Assembly: GCA_036971715.1 (NCBI GenBank)
Contig: JAVHJL010000001.1
Location: 2,170,001 to 2,234,000 of the forward strand
Length of the DNA stretch: 64,000 nucleotides
Reading direction: 5' to 3'
Source of the DNA: Arthrobotrys musiformis
Taxonomy: Eukaryota > Ascomycota > Orbiliomycetes > Orbiliales > Orbiliaceae
Shown here: one piece after another, positions 24,603 to 36,737 of the stretch
Numbering within the stretch: position 1 is the stretch's first letter
How the letters are laid out: each line of letters starts with the position of its first letter
Made by a program: the position numbers and the translations under genes
Notes under the pieces: generated by a model
Told to the model about the DNA's origin: nothing
Databases searched by the model: none
Seen by the model: the letters and a program-made list of their open reading frames with translations, nothing else

Positions 24603-24815
24603 ATCCTGCTTGCATGCATGGTCAAATCTTTCCTTTATATATACGATATATAATCGTAATTTTTAATGGCTTTAGCGGAGGCGTGGGAACGACTGCTTCT
24701 TTGGCGCTTCGAAGTTGGAATTTTGATGGTAGATACTCTTTTGTGGTCTGAGGAAAGATACTGATATTAATCCTTAATATACTTGCGGCCCTAGTGAGGA
24801 GGCTATGACTCGAGA

Positions 24816-25637
24816 CTACAGGTCCCTTTCTCTCAAATCCGTAACGCGCGACCTCGCCGTAGGCTCGTAAAGGTATGAAAATTTGAAACTCCTCCAATTA
24901 TCGCTCCATTGCAATGTAGTAAATTTGCCATCCAACGCAATACCCCCATCGGCTTCAACGTCGTCGTAAAACCGTATGAAGTTCCTCTCCTGCCGGCCGA
25001 TTTCTTCCTGTTGCGTCTCGCCATCCGCAGGCGGCTCGATTTGCATTTTCTCCTGCGTCGTCGTACCCAAGTTGCCCGCATTAGACTGTGCCTCAATCTG
25101 TTGCTCCATATTCTCGGATTCAGACATATCGATATCAAAATCATGGTAGACGCCTTCTTCGTCTACCTCAGGAATAGTTTGTATATTTTGCAGCGGTTGC
25201 ATATTCGACAGTCTCCCGTTCTGAGGTTTCCGCTGATTGAGCCTCGACATCGACATCCTCAGAGCACCCTCCTCATCCTGCTGATACACCGCATTCTTAC
25301 AATCCGTCCCCGTATAAAACTCAACTTTTGTAACTGAAACTCCTGGAATACTAATCCAATAAGAGTTTTTACTGGGGTCGTAGACCTTTTGTACTTTGTA
25401 TTTTGCCAGATATCCTGGCGGCGCGTTGTCCGGGATGAACTGTGCTGTGTCGAAGTAGCTGAAGGGGACGGGAAAGCATTTGGTGAGAGATTGGATATCG
25501 GGGACTGCCTGACTGGTAATCCAGTTTATACCTTGGCTTTTAGCTGGAGAGGTGCGGAGGAAGGCTAATGAGAAGCAGAGGATTAATGTCGGTGAGAATG
25601 TCAAGATTCCCACGATCACCACGAGTGAGGCGTACAT
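24816..25637 (-). CDS. hypothetical secreted or membrane-anchored protein
   Basis: An intronless frame of 273 residues starting at MYASLVVIVGIL, which gives a long hydrophobic N-terminus serving as signal peptide or anchor. The frame extends 50 codons upstream (to 25787), but that part lacks signal-like sequence, so the inner ATG is preferred. The mature region has a folded-looking part with KCFPVPFSYFDTAQFIPDN and YWISIPGVSVTKVEFYTGTD carrying two cysteines, then an acidic and Gln-rich linker, then FTTLQWSDNWRSFKFSYLYE near the C-terminus. No family is recognised. It is convergent with the laccase (213 bp gap) and divergent from the dehydrogenase (336 bp between starts). Confidence 0.65.
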   Translation of the reverse strand: MYASLVVIVGILTFSPTLILCFSLAFLRTSPAKSQGINWITSQAVPDIQSLTKCFPVPFSYFDTAQFIPDNAPPGYLAKYKVQKVYDPSKNSYWISIPGVSVTKVEFYTGTDCKNAVYQQDEEGALRMSMSRLNQRKPQNGRLSNMQPLQNIQTIPEVDEEGVYHDFDIDMSESENMEQQIEAQSNAGNLGTTTQEKMQIEPPADGETQQEEIGRQERNFIRFYDDVEADGGIALDGKFTTLQWSDNWRSFKFSYLYEPTARSRVTDLRERDL

Positions 25638-25973
25638 AATGGCTACTGTCTGTGTTACTTGATGTCGATTGCAGATGTAAGATTCAGGTACCACGCATTG
25701 ACTTCGTGGTCTTGGGCCCGCGGTCCCTGAGCACGAGGCACAATTTGAGCATAATCGAGACCATTCTCTCGTTCCCATAGCATGCACCCGTAGTGTCCTC
25801 GAAAATGTGTTGAATGTGGTGTTTTTTTGAAGCCCCTTGCAGCCATTTCACGATCTGGACATCATGTCCGTCGGCTTCTGGGGTTCCCGGCCGGTCTTGA
25901 CCAATTCGATTTCTTATGCGCTGACACTCGAGCGCGAAACCGGCACTTCTGTAGTACTAAAATCTCAGCCACC

Positions 25974-27435
25974 ATGTCGCTGCTCTACGGCCTCTACTCG
26001 GCGCTGTGGGAGACGGTAACTTCAGAGGGGTTTCCTCCAAAGCCGGGGTTCGAGGAGAAGGATGTTTCCGATTTGTCTGGAAAGGTGGGCTTTTTTAAAT
26101 CGAAAGTCAAGTCTATGCATACGGGTTTACTCACGAATATTGGCATTGGGTTAAGGTCTATCTTGTTACTGGTGCGACTGGAGGTATAGGATTTGAGCTT
26201 GCGAAGGTTAGTATCGGCCTTTCTTTTTTATATATATATTTTTTGGTCCGAGACAAATATTTTTTTTATTTTAATTTTTTTATGGATTTGGTTGCTCGAT
26301 TGGATTGCTAGAAGGACGAGGAGGTTTTCGCAGTTTGCTAGTTTGAGACCATATAGAAACCACTGACTTTGTCTTGTGCGACGATCTAGATTTTATACTC
26401 CAAAAACGCAAAGGTGTACATTGCTGGGAGGTCTGAAGAGAACGGGACCGCTGCAGTCACTAAGATCAAAGAGGAGTACCCCAAATCCGATGGAGGGCTC
26501 GAATTTCTCCGGCTAGATCTTAGTGATCTTACCACCATTAAACCTGCAGCGGGTAAACTTCTTTCGCAAGAGAGAAGATTAGATGCAGTAGTCCACAATG
26601 CCGGTGTAATGGCGGTTCCGACGAGCTGGAGAAGCGCGCAGGTACCTTAAAAATCACATAACATAAAAATTCTGTATATTCCTGGCGGTTTAATCTTTTT
26701 TTGTTTTTTAGGGGTGGGACCACCAATTTGGAACCAATGTCGTAGGCCCCTTCGTGCTACAACGGCACCTGCAAAATATCCTCGTCGAAACCGCAAAGTT
26801 CGCACCAAAGGACTCCGTAAGGGTTGTGTTCCTGTCTTCGATTGCCGCACATGTCGCTCCGCCTGGGGGGATCAGCTACGAAAATATCGAAGCCAAGGGT
26901 ATCCCGCCACTATCGAATATTCCTATACTCGATCCTTGGCTCAAGTACGCACAGAGTAAATGTGCGAACACTATAATGGCAAAGGGATACGCTGAGAAAT
27001 ACAAAGATACCGGAGTCATTGCCGTTGTAAGTCGTCTATTGTTCCCTTTCGCTGTGTCTATGGCTATCTGTGGAACTATAATATAAACTGACAAGCCTTA
27101 GTCGCCTAATCCTGGAAACCTAAAGACGGACTTAATGAGGCATAGCTTCCTACTGAGGACTTTAGGCGTATGTCGCTATGCTATTCACGAGCTTCATGGA
27201 GTCAAAATCACTGACTATTTTTACACAGGGTGTGTTCTTGCACCCCGCGCGGTACGGCGGGCTGACTGAACTATACGCAACACTGTCCCCAGAAATCGAC
27301 CAATCCAAGAATGGCTCTGTAATTATTCCATGGGGACGAGTAGGTCCTATGCGATCGGATATAATTGAGAATTGCAATAGTGGAGGTGGTCTTAAGTTTT
27401 GGAACTGGCTTGAGGAACATACAGAAGGATTTTGA
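25974..27435 (+). CDS. short-chain dehydrogenase/reductase
   Basis: A classical Rossmann-fold NAD(P)-dependent oxidoreductase resembling fungal retinol-dehydrogenase/WW-oxidoreductase-like SDRs. Exons 25974-26084, 26156-26206, 26390-26641, 26712-27026, 27102-27167 and 27229-27435 all join at codon boundaries, giving 333 residues. Seen: the cofactor loop VYLVTGATGGIGFELAK, an Arg in VYIAGRSEE consistent with NADP preference, the LRLDLSDL strand, HNAGVM, SSIAAH (catalytic Ser) and the active-site WLKYAQSKCANT (Tyr-x-x-x-Lys), then SPNPGNLKTDL. The start ATG lies in CCACCATGTC, a strong initiation context. Substrate cannot be read from sequence. The phase-0 introns and clean frame make the model firm. 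Its position beside the laccase suggests, without proof, a shared role in small-molecule oxidation. Confidence 0.93.
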
Positions 27436-28515
27436 GTTACTTACATTTCCTGCTGGGCTAACTGCTCTATACATAGACCTCCCTTTTTCTTTGGCTCTAT
27501 TCGATAAGTTAATGAGTTCCCGAACATCGAGGTTTTTTACTCTTGATCAATTGGTGAGGCGGTACCGGTATATGTAATGATTATATTTTGTTCAACAATT
27601 GTACAGCTTTTGGTATTGTAGTTTAAGCGGACATGACAGGCCTAGAAGCTTTAAAGTCGAATTGAACTCGCCGGTGATCACCATTGATTCTCCCCGTTCA
27701 TCGTCCGCAGCCTAAAACCAACAGAAAGTAAAATTTTAAAATAAATATGCAAATCAAAAAAAATAATAAAAAGGCTTCAACTGCCGGCAACCGGTCGTCA
27801 TGACCCCAATCCACACCTCGTATTCGCCAAAAATTGCTCCGGCAGCTTCGGGTAACAAGCCCGCCTAAACCCATACCTTGGCCCTCGTCCTGCATCAAAT
27901 TTTCAACAAACTCTGGGGTTTTACAAATTCCGCCAACACCTTTTTTGTGTCTGTTGTTATGATGGACTGACAGGTGCATTGGTATTGCAGGTGGGATGCA
28001 GGCATTGTTACCTTGGTTTTAGAGCATGTTGGTAGAGACGGCTAAATGAAACCTTTTTAATTATTATTTTCTGGGGGCTTGATTTTCTCATGAATTTTTG
28101 TTGTTATAGTTGATACTTTTTGCGGATGAAATGTGCGGGAACGTTTGGGCTCGAGAACGAGAAATGGAAAATAGGTTGAATTCGGATTATTCGCTGTGAG
28201 ATACAATATGAATGCAGGTCATAAAGATTACTATGTAACGGGTAGAAAAAAATAATCATCCCGCCACAGCCCCCCGAAAAAAAATATACTAAGAAAAAAA
28301 AAAAAAATAAGGGGGAAAGAAAGGAACTATATACAAGCAAAATAAATCATCAACAGAAAATTAAGGGTGTATGAATGTATATGGGGTGAATATATATCGT
28401 AGATCACATGGACGGTCGTGGTTGGTTTGTGCAACCATATATAGACAAGTGAGTAGCTCAAACACGCCCAATTGGAGGTCTATGTGATTTCAAACGAGAG
28501 ACCTGTATCAAGCTT
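27436..28515. other. convergent intergenic region, no gene recognised
   Basis: This lies between the 3' ends of the dehydrogenase (+) and the cysteine-rich gene (-). It is AT-rich, with poly-A and poly-T runs around 28270-28310, and likely contains both 3' UTRs. No coding frame is supported. Confidence 0.5.
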
Positions 28516-29990
28516 TTACGAGGCAGCGACGCACAAGTACTTAGGATCTGTGAGAACGTTTCATGTCAGTTGCGATGCTTCATAATTTGAGAGTGTTGTA
28601 TTAGTGGCACATACCGCAGTATGCTGGGCAAGCACAGCCCTTTCCGGCGCAGGAGAGGGTGCAATCATTGTAGCAGCCGCATGGCTTAGCAGTGGTGGTT
28701 GGGACTGGAACGATGACTCTCTTGGTGATAAGAGTCTCGGGGCAGGCGTATTTAGGGTCTAGACGGTTGAATATAAAGTCAGCTTCAACATCGACCGATT
28801 CTTAAGTGGTAAATAGTCGCAAATGGTTGAAGGAAAAGCGCAAAGACAAAACTGGAGCATAGAAGCTACGCACCGCAGTTTCTGGGACACCCGCATGGCT
28901 CTTCCTTGCAGTTTACAATACAGTCGTTCAGGCAGCCACAGGTGAATGTTGGCTTGACACTTGTGGTTGTTTTTGTTGGTTTGGTTGTGGGACAAAGATA
29001 TTTCGGGTCTTTTTTTTGTTGAACACGCACACAAAAAAGGGTTCAAGTTTTGCCATTAGCCTGAGAAGTTTCAGGATACAGCTTACAGGAATAAATGGGT
29101 TGGGGAGATGGGAAGGTATATTTAGGAAATGTTTGGACATACCGCAGTATTGTGGACAGATGCAGCCTTCAGGATCTGTGCAGTTTATGATGCAGTCATT
29201 CGTACATCCACAGGTTGGCTTCGGGGCTACGGTGGTAGTCGTTGTAGTTGGCTTGAGGTAAAAGGCAGCGGCGAGGTCGCATTCATACTTGGGGTCTGAG
29301 GGTACGAAAATTAGTTTTATATGTTCATTTTGGTGATAAATTTAGGGACAATATCGTCGAGGAGGCAATTACCGCAGTACTGTGGGCAGATGCAAGCTTT
29401 GCCCTTTGGACAGTTGATCTTGCAATCGTTCGTACATCCGCAAACGAAGGTCGGCCTTGGGGTCACAGTTGGCTTAGTAGTAGTAGTCGTTGTCGTTGTC
29501 GTCTCAGGGCAGAAGTATTTGGGATCTAATATCAGAATAAATGTATATTAGTCTATGACGGGTTATTTCATAACATGAAAAGTTTAAAATATTACCGCAA
29601 AAGTCAGCGCATTTGCATAGTCTGAGATCCGGGCAGCCAACGAGGCAGTCGTTCAGACAAGGACCACAGGTCTCTGTGATTCTAATCGGAGTCTGCGTAG
29701 TGGTAGGAGCATATGTGACAGGAGTAGACTCAGGGCACTCGAATTGAGGGTCTATACATGATCGAAAACAAACTATATTAGGCGCTAAAGCAATAAAATA
29801 AGAACAGAATAACTTCAATTTTCAACTTACCACAGAACTCTGGGCAGAGAACACCTGGCTTATTAGCAAGCTTGCATGCATTGGTGCAACCGCATACAAA
29901 AGATGGTGAAGCATCCTGTGGTTCTGGGATAGCGACAGCGCTCGCAAGAGCCAGTGAGGCAAAAGCCGCGACGAGGAACTTGAGCTGCAT
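28516..29990 (-). CDS. secreted modular cysteine-rich protein, one module per exon
   Basis: Seven exons on the minus strand (29990-29831, 29751-29596, 29525-29373, 29295-29143, 29008-28874, 28758-28615, 28547-28516) give 310 residues. Exon 1 encodes a signal peptide (MQLKFLVAAFASLALASA) and a first cysteine cluster. Exons 2-6 each encode one complete module of 45-52 residues: DPKY-x-C, a Thr/Pro/Lys-rich linker, then a C-x-C-x3-C-x3-C-...-C-x-C-x3-CG block. Each has eight cysteines, probably four disulfides. Exon 7 adds only DPKYLCVAAS. Every intron splits a codon after its first base, always within the Gly/Asp at a CG|DP junction, so modules can be gained or lost without shifting the frame. 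The Thr-rich linkers are likely O-glycosylated. I do not recognise a named domain. Such proteins are often cell-wall or adhesive proteins; function is unknown. The start at 29990 is preferred over an upstream in-frame codon because it opens the signal peptide. Confidence 0.88.
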
Positions 29991-32900
29991 ATTTCCTGAG
30001 GTTTGTGGTATATCTCTGTCGTGTATGTGTAACTGGCTTGCAGACCTGAAGAAAACCCGGTAAACAATGAAGAAGCTATTGTTCTGCTTCAAATTTGATA
30101 TTGCCCCTCGCTGTTGGTTAAATGAACCTGCTGGATGAAGAACTGGAATTTAAATTGGGATTCTCGGTCTATTAAATAGATTCATCGGCGCGCAGATTCA
30201 GTTATCTGGAACCGCAAGCCACTCCATCCATCCGCTTGCGTTTAACCCATGAAATGACATCTCCCGTCCGCTGCCAAGTAGCGAAACGGCTGCTTTGAAC
30301 CTGCCCACTAACGTTACTGATCCAATATGTTACATGAATTTTCGGGCTGTGGCTCTTGTCCTACGTCTGTTGCATATGTTGGCTTGCTAGTTTTTCCAAG
30401 GGTAGAGAAAAGTGCGATGTTCGGCACGCAGCTGACGGCCCCTGGCAGGATCGAATCGTTCCTACGAAAAGGTGCATACTGTGTATGCACATATCGCTGG
30501 AGAGAGGAAAAAGACCAAAACGGGATATATTACTGCGGCTCAATAGGTGAAATTTTGTGTTTGTTGATTGGAGGGGGGTTGCAATCAGGGAAGGGCCAAT
30601 GCAGGGTTACCTATAATTGCATACATAGTGGCAGCACGCTAGGCGAAATTTGCGGGGGATCCGAATAAGCTGGATTAGAGTGTGGCCCGTAGGGCTGGTT
30701 CCGCCTGAGAATATTCGAGTATTCTTTCGTTCTTCCTTTTTATTCACTTTTTTTCTTTTTCGATGGGCAGATATTGTTATGTATGTCTGCAGCTGAGGTA
30801 TTTTCCTAGGGAGCCTGGTTAGAGCTTCCATGATGCTTGCAGAAGAACACGCTGAAATGGTCGCTTTTCGGCCCTGGCGACAGGATTACTGTCTAGTCCC
30901 GTTGTATACAAGTTACTCAGGTACCTGTAATAATTTTCGGCCTGTCATAATAAATCTTTCTTGTCTGACCCAAACACGCACCTGAAATTTTTTCTTCGAG
31001 AATTAATTCGCATGCTGCAGGTTGGAGAAAGCTGGGGTTGGAGGGAATGGACAGCCCGGCGCGGCCCTTGGCCAGCGACTGACAGTACTCTGATAGATTT
31101 AGCCAAGCGGATAATCAGTTCTGACTCTACCACGCCAGGGCACAGGCACAAACCGGGAGTTCCTGCGTCGGAAAGAAATTTAGTTAGAACCGGATGTCTA
31201 AGTTGAGATTGGAGGAAGTATTTTTCTCACTGGAACAATGTCAGCTTACGTTATTTATCAGGACGGTTTAAGCCAATCGATTCTAATCGAGCGTAGATAT
31301 CTGCTCCGAGCGGTGGAGAACGGGTCTGGAATGTAGTGTGTGTGGTATTCTTGCGAACCGACACTGTCGCAACACACGAAAGGGTTGGTAACATTTGATA
31401 TTTGTTCTCGGAGTGCCTGGACAAGCATGGGATCGGGTCCGGTTATGATATCTGCCTGTATTGTGCTGGATGGAATTCGAAAGAAGAAGAAAAAACAGCC
31501 AAGGGTACTTTATATGATTTGTTAGTATGGGAACATATCCGGCTTAGCTAAGTGCGGTAGTAACGTTATAGATAGGTTAAACGGACTATTAACATTACCC
31601 TTACGAAGACATGCGCACGGCAGACGTCAGTACTAATTTCCTGAGTGCCGGGTTACCATTCAAACACTCTCTCGAAGATTTTCGAATATTCATATGACCC
31701 TGGAGACCCGAGGTAAAATTCTGAAAGTATCTGACCGGATGTTTCGGTATGAACCATGATTGGAGGGTTTCATACCGAAGATTGCGACGGCTGAATAGTG
31801 TATGTATATGTCTCTTCACGATGCTGTTAATATGGACGTTAGGCAACCGGTAAGCAGATACGGCTTCGAGCTCCCTGTGGTTCCCCTTCTGTCAGACAGC
31901 CCATTTTATAGTGAACTATGATATATATCCTAGCATCTGATCCGTTCAAATTTTAACTTCAGCTCCGGCTTACTGCGGATGAATGTATGCACCTGACTAA
32001 GATCAAACGTAGCCAAGAGCTGGCTCCAGACCTTCCATGGTTACACAAGGGAAGCGAACGCCTCGCCGCGTTTTATGCATTTCTTCCAGAAAATGGATGC
32101 TTGCATTAGGCCGGATACCAGGTCATTCGAATTCGTTGTGCGGCTTTATACGTATATGGGAATATTTCCCGGAGGGTGGTATTCGCGGACGCGCAATGAT
32201 ATCAATTCTCGAGCTCCAGCCGTATTTTTTTTCACTGTCGACACATCTTACATGGGCGCATGCGTGGTGTCCTGCGCACTTGTACTTGTAACGTAGGATA
32301 ACGTATATATAACGTCGCATACATATGTAGCTAACGGATTGAACGCATTGATGGTTTCTGCTCCAAAACTCTCCGGGGGTTTAGAAAATCGCAACTGAAT
32401 GCCACATACAGTCTTGACACCAAGTATCGCCGTGTGTCAATGACCTTTGGTAGTACTATAGCCCCACGCGAAGACTGTGTAGTTAATGTTTTTCGTCGAT
32501 ATACACTAAATTATACTAGCAAAACAACAATCGAATAATCCTTTTTTCATCTTGGTCTCGCTTGATTATATAGAACAGACAACAACTTCCAATCCTCAGG
32601 CCTGACAACGCCATATGCCAATATTTTGAGAACGGCATTGAGGTTAAACCAGTATAAAAGAGATAGTGGGGTATATCTAGTAGATATCTAGATGTCAATA
32701 TCAACCGGTAGTATTATATTAGGGCATTTGAACCGCCATGGGTTTGACGAAATTAAAGAAATCGTTGTCTATGGTTTGCTTCGTACCCAAACTCGGAATT
32801 GTATGGTCACAAAGCCAACTGCACGGTTTACAGGGTCTCTCGTAGACAGATCGATATTTATTTGCGCTCGAACTTGGGGGCGAGGTAGGTTGGTAGAGAG

Positions 32901-34981
32901 CCGGCGTTGCCAACATGCTGTGATATTGTGCGCTTTTGGTTCTTCAAGTTACTATGTACGGTTGAAGGTGCCAAATAGCACCCAAGCCCATGGCTTTTGA
33001 ACCATTATAATTACTCAAACCTCCCCACTAGGGAGAGGGGGTTAGAGTCTCCTCTCAATGTCAGGTCCGTCGTCATCAAATGTCTTGCCTGGGTGTGTTG
33101 CACAACGTCTGACAACGTTACGCATCCCAACCAAGGAATCCATTGAGTGACACTCCGATATCTTTTGGGAGCTCAGAAAAATTTGAAGAAAACACCGTAT
33201 AGGACGAGTAAACGCCCCAGACTAAATGGTCAGTACAAATGGCGACGTCTAATATAGTTAGAACATCACTTGAATCGAATCTTTGTTGGATTTTTTGTGT
33301 TCCCATGCAAAAGTTGCCTCGATGTTACCATGTAAATGTAGGCATGTTGACAGGCGTAACCCATGCAGCTTTTGATAGGACGAAAAAATCGAGATTCGAT
33401 TCCCGCCGCAGATATAACGGTCCATGATTATAGGCCGCGATCGGATTCGATTAAATCGAAAAAAGGTTCGTTCAGGAAATGTTATTTCGAGAGAATGTAT
33501 TAAAGATCTTGAATTCCCGTGCGCGTGCTTATATCTCGCCCACGTTCGAAATATCCGCTCTCGAGTTCCATGGCGGAGGGTATTTTGGATCTTTCACCCC
33601 TTCGATTACGTCGCCTATTCTTGGTCGTTCGAACCCCTGGCGGACTTATCAATGATACCCCAGCCCGACTATTTTGGCTAGGAGAGTCATGACACCACAG
33701 TCTGCCCATTTTTTCCAATTTTTGTTGACTTTCAAGGGCTACGCAGTGCACTGCAGTGGCACCCCTTGGGGGACTATACTTGAAACAAATGGCTTTCCTT
33801 CTGGCCAGGATGCGAATAGACGACTAATAGCTCACTTTGCCCATTCTGCCTCGGAAATCGAACGCTGGAATGGTGACGGAGAGGTTAAGCTTTTCTTTGT
33901 GTTATCTTCTGAGGGATCCGCGTGGTACTCATGACATGCAGGGACAGATTTCGAATCATTAGGCAGTTGAACCTGCGATTCTAGAACTTTTTCGAATCGA
34001 CGACGTCTGGCACGGAGTCGGAACCAAAAATTTCTATCATATTTCTCCCCCTCGTCTCAAACTTTCCGGCGGAAAAAATCGGCCGAGTCTGTCGATTGAG
34101 ACGGAAGAGAAAGAAGAGGCGGAAACAAAGAGGTGGCGGTTCAGGACAGTGGAGAGGTTCGCTAGATATTCCTCGGAAGGGATATAGAGGGTCCACTTCT
34201 ATTGCATTTATCGCTGCCGCTTTGTCCTGCAACCCCATGTCGCTTTTTTCGCCTCCAGGTCCTCCAAGAAACGCGTCCTGCGGATGCGACAGGGAACAGC
34301 AACGAATAGAAGCGAGATATCAAGAGCATGGTATCGGGGAAAAATGATCTCTCAACTGCGAGGAAGTGGAGCTCAGAGGTTCTCAACGAGCGGATGAGTT
34401 GTTCGCACCTGCATGCGTGCGCATGAAGGCATTGATGGGGCGTCGTCGCCGCGGGCGGTTCTGCTGCAGCAGCGTCGGCTTGAGCTAGGATAGCTGCTTT
34501 TTTCTAGCCTTTAGATCAGAATAAACGGCTTTCCGCCAACCGGATGGTGAACCAGCAGCCCCTCCCCACTAGCTACTAGACGTATGCTCCAACAGCTGCA
34601 ACGTTGTACAAGGTTCTCTATTCGACACATGCCCCAAGGTCGAGGTCCGGGGACTTGGATGCGATCCACAATGAATTCCTTGTCGCCTAGCTCGCCAGCA
34701 GTGTGGAATGGTTGAAGGTCGTTTTTGGATTTTTTTTGTTCATGGTTTTTGGTCAGGGCAAAGACGCGGACGGATGAACGGCAAGAACCTGGCTCGGACG
34801 TGGGATCCTGTAGCTGGAGAGTCGGCCGCCGCGGCCTATAAATTGGTTCCGTTTAATCAGACTCTCCTGTTTACATCTTAGAAACTCCTGCCTCTCTCTC
34901 CATCCACGCCTGCCCTCAAACCCAAACTGCCCGTTTTCGTCTTGAGTAAGTTGTGCTTGGAAGGTTATCTCTGAGATCAAG
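29991..34981. other. 5-kb gene-poor stretch
   Basis: The left end should contain the promoter of the cysteine-rich gene and the right end that of the tyrosinase. Between them only short open frames occur, without ATG context, splice structure or domain motifs. The composition is AT-rich with many TCGAA/TTCGA words. Neither transposon ends nor an RNA gene could be recognised. Confidence 0.5.
34837..34843 (+). promoter_or_regulatory. TATA box, tyrosinase promoter
   Basis: TATAAAT preceded by a GC-rich block (GGCCGCCGCGGCC) lies 145 bp upstream of the tyrosinase ATG and is followed by a CT-rich leader. Motif, spacing and context suit a core promoter. Confidence 0.5.
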
Positions 34982-36329
34982 ATGCCTTCGGTTTCGAGGT
35001 TGTTGAGATTTGTTGCCATCTTCGCTATTTTGGGGCCCTTGGTCTCCCTGGTCTCGGCTTCACCTACATATGGCAATGCTCCCTCGCCGAAGTACCCTTT
35101 TGCTTCGCCAAAATGCCGTCGCCCTTTGATCAGGAAGGATTGGTAAGGTCATTCATCGAGCTGCTATTGTCGATGGGAAGCTAATATCCTTTGCCATTGA
35201 TATAGGAGAGCCTTGACGACCTCTGAGAAGAAGGCGTACATTGCAGCAGTCCAATGTTTAGGAAACAAGAAGAAGGCCAAATCGATATCCGGCATCCCGG
35301 GACTCCAAAACCGGTACGACGACTTCCAAGGCGTGCATTCAGTCCAAACACCGAACATCCACTGGGTCGTAAGTGCCTCCAGCCCTCGAAGCATAGCTCA
35401 TCACGGTCACGGTAACCTAACCAGAGTACAATTAGGGTCACTTCATGCTCTGGCATCGTTACTATATTGCAACCTATGAGAAGACCCTCCGAGAAGTTTG
35501 CGGCTACCGTGGTGCCCAACCATACTGGAATTGGGCTGTCGATAACAAAAGCGGCAAGGATATGTCCAAATGGCCCATCTTCGACAACCACACGGGTTTT
35601 GGCGGCAATGGCGTCTACATTGACGGTGACAATCCATTCGGAATCCCCGAACGCAGCGGTGGCGGTTGTGTTCCAAAAGGGCCTTTCGCTTGGCCGAAAT
35701 GGAGTGTCAACCTAGGCCCCGGCTCTAGCCTGGCTTATAACCCTCGATGCCTGTCGCGCGACTTCTCGCGGCCTATGATGAAGTGGGCGACGCAAGATTT
35801 GGTCAATTGGGTCCTGGATGTGAACAAGTATTCGGACTTCGCATACCGGTTGGAGAATGTACCAGTCTTTACTGTCCCGAATGTTCATGGTGCTGGGCAT
35901 TTTGGAGTTGGGGGTGCTTTGGGAGCCCTTGGCGATGTTTACGCTAGTCCCGGTGGTACGAAGATTATGCCCTCCCATTTACCTAAAGTGGACCACTTAG
36001 TAGATAGCTAGTGCTACCTACCTATTTATCTACTTCTTTTTGTGAGTATGATAGACATTGAAGAACGCTCCAGCTAACACCTATCCTTTACTATAGACCC
36101 AATCTTCTATCTCCACCACACCACAATGGATCGCATGCTCTGGACCTGGCAGAAGAGGAACCTGCCCGCTAGGCTTTACGATGTTGGTGGCCCTATTATT
36201 CCTTTCGATTACTCCGGGCCAAATATTACACTCAGCTTCAAGGTCGGGTTGGGTAAATTGGCGCCGAATGTGACGCTCGCGCAAATCATGAACTTGCAGG
36301 GGGATCTCCTCTGCTATGACTACGAATGA
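34982..36329 (+). CDS. tyrosinase (type-3 copper monooxygenase), secreted
   Basis: Oxidises monophenols and diphenols to quinones, feeding pigment or cross-linking chemistry. Exons 34982-35142, 35206-35368, 35436-35955 and 36097-36329 give 358 residues, a short secreted form without the long C-terminal extension of melanin-type enzymes. A signal peptide (LRFVAIFAILGPLVSLVSA) is present. The CuA site is seen in GVHSVQ and in HWVGHFMLWHRYY, followed by EKTLREVCGYRGAQPYWNW. The CuB site is seen in NVHGAGHFGVGG and DPIFYLHHTTMDRMLWTWQ, where exon 4 begins inside the DP codon. A conserved cysteine pair (CGYRG and CVPKG) is visible. Donor choice at 35956 (GGT G|GT) is set by the SPGDPIFY motif. A rhodopsin-domain receptor begins about 410 bp downstream on the same strand. 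Confidence 0.93.
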
Positions 36330-36737
36330 AGGATGATGTATGATAACGAAGGGGTAGATGGTCATGGCACGAAATGAAGTTCTCCTCTTCTTCACGGGGG
36401 CGTTCTTTCAAACATTTTCATATCCTCGCAATAATACATATAATAATGGAGGGGGCGTGGACACATCCATATCGTTTGCCATGTGGTATTTTCGAACACA
36501 AAAGCGTTGCCCGGAGCCCATGCAAACATCATGATACAGTTAATCCAAAATTATGGCACAAATAGCCTTGTTGAAAAAATTAAAATAATAATTGTTTTGG
36601 AGAAATGTGATATCCAGATTTGCGGAAGGGAGAAGTTGGCCTTGTCACATCTTTCCGATGTTTTCCCCTGCGGCCGCATTCATCACTCAGCCGTTTCGAA
36701 AGTCCTAAACTTACGACACATATGCACACCCGCGGTC

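Noticed and set aside
28516..29830. Regularly spaced repeats resembling a repeat array
   Set aside because: The spaced similar segments are the module-encoding exons and splice junctions (TGCG|GT and AG|AYCC) of one cysteine-rich gene, not CRISPR or satellite DNA.
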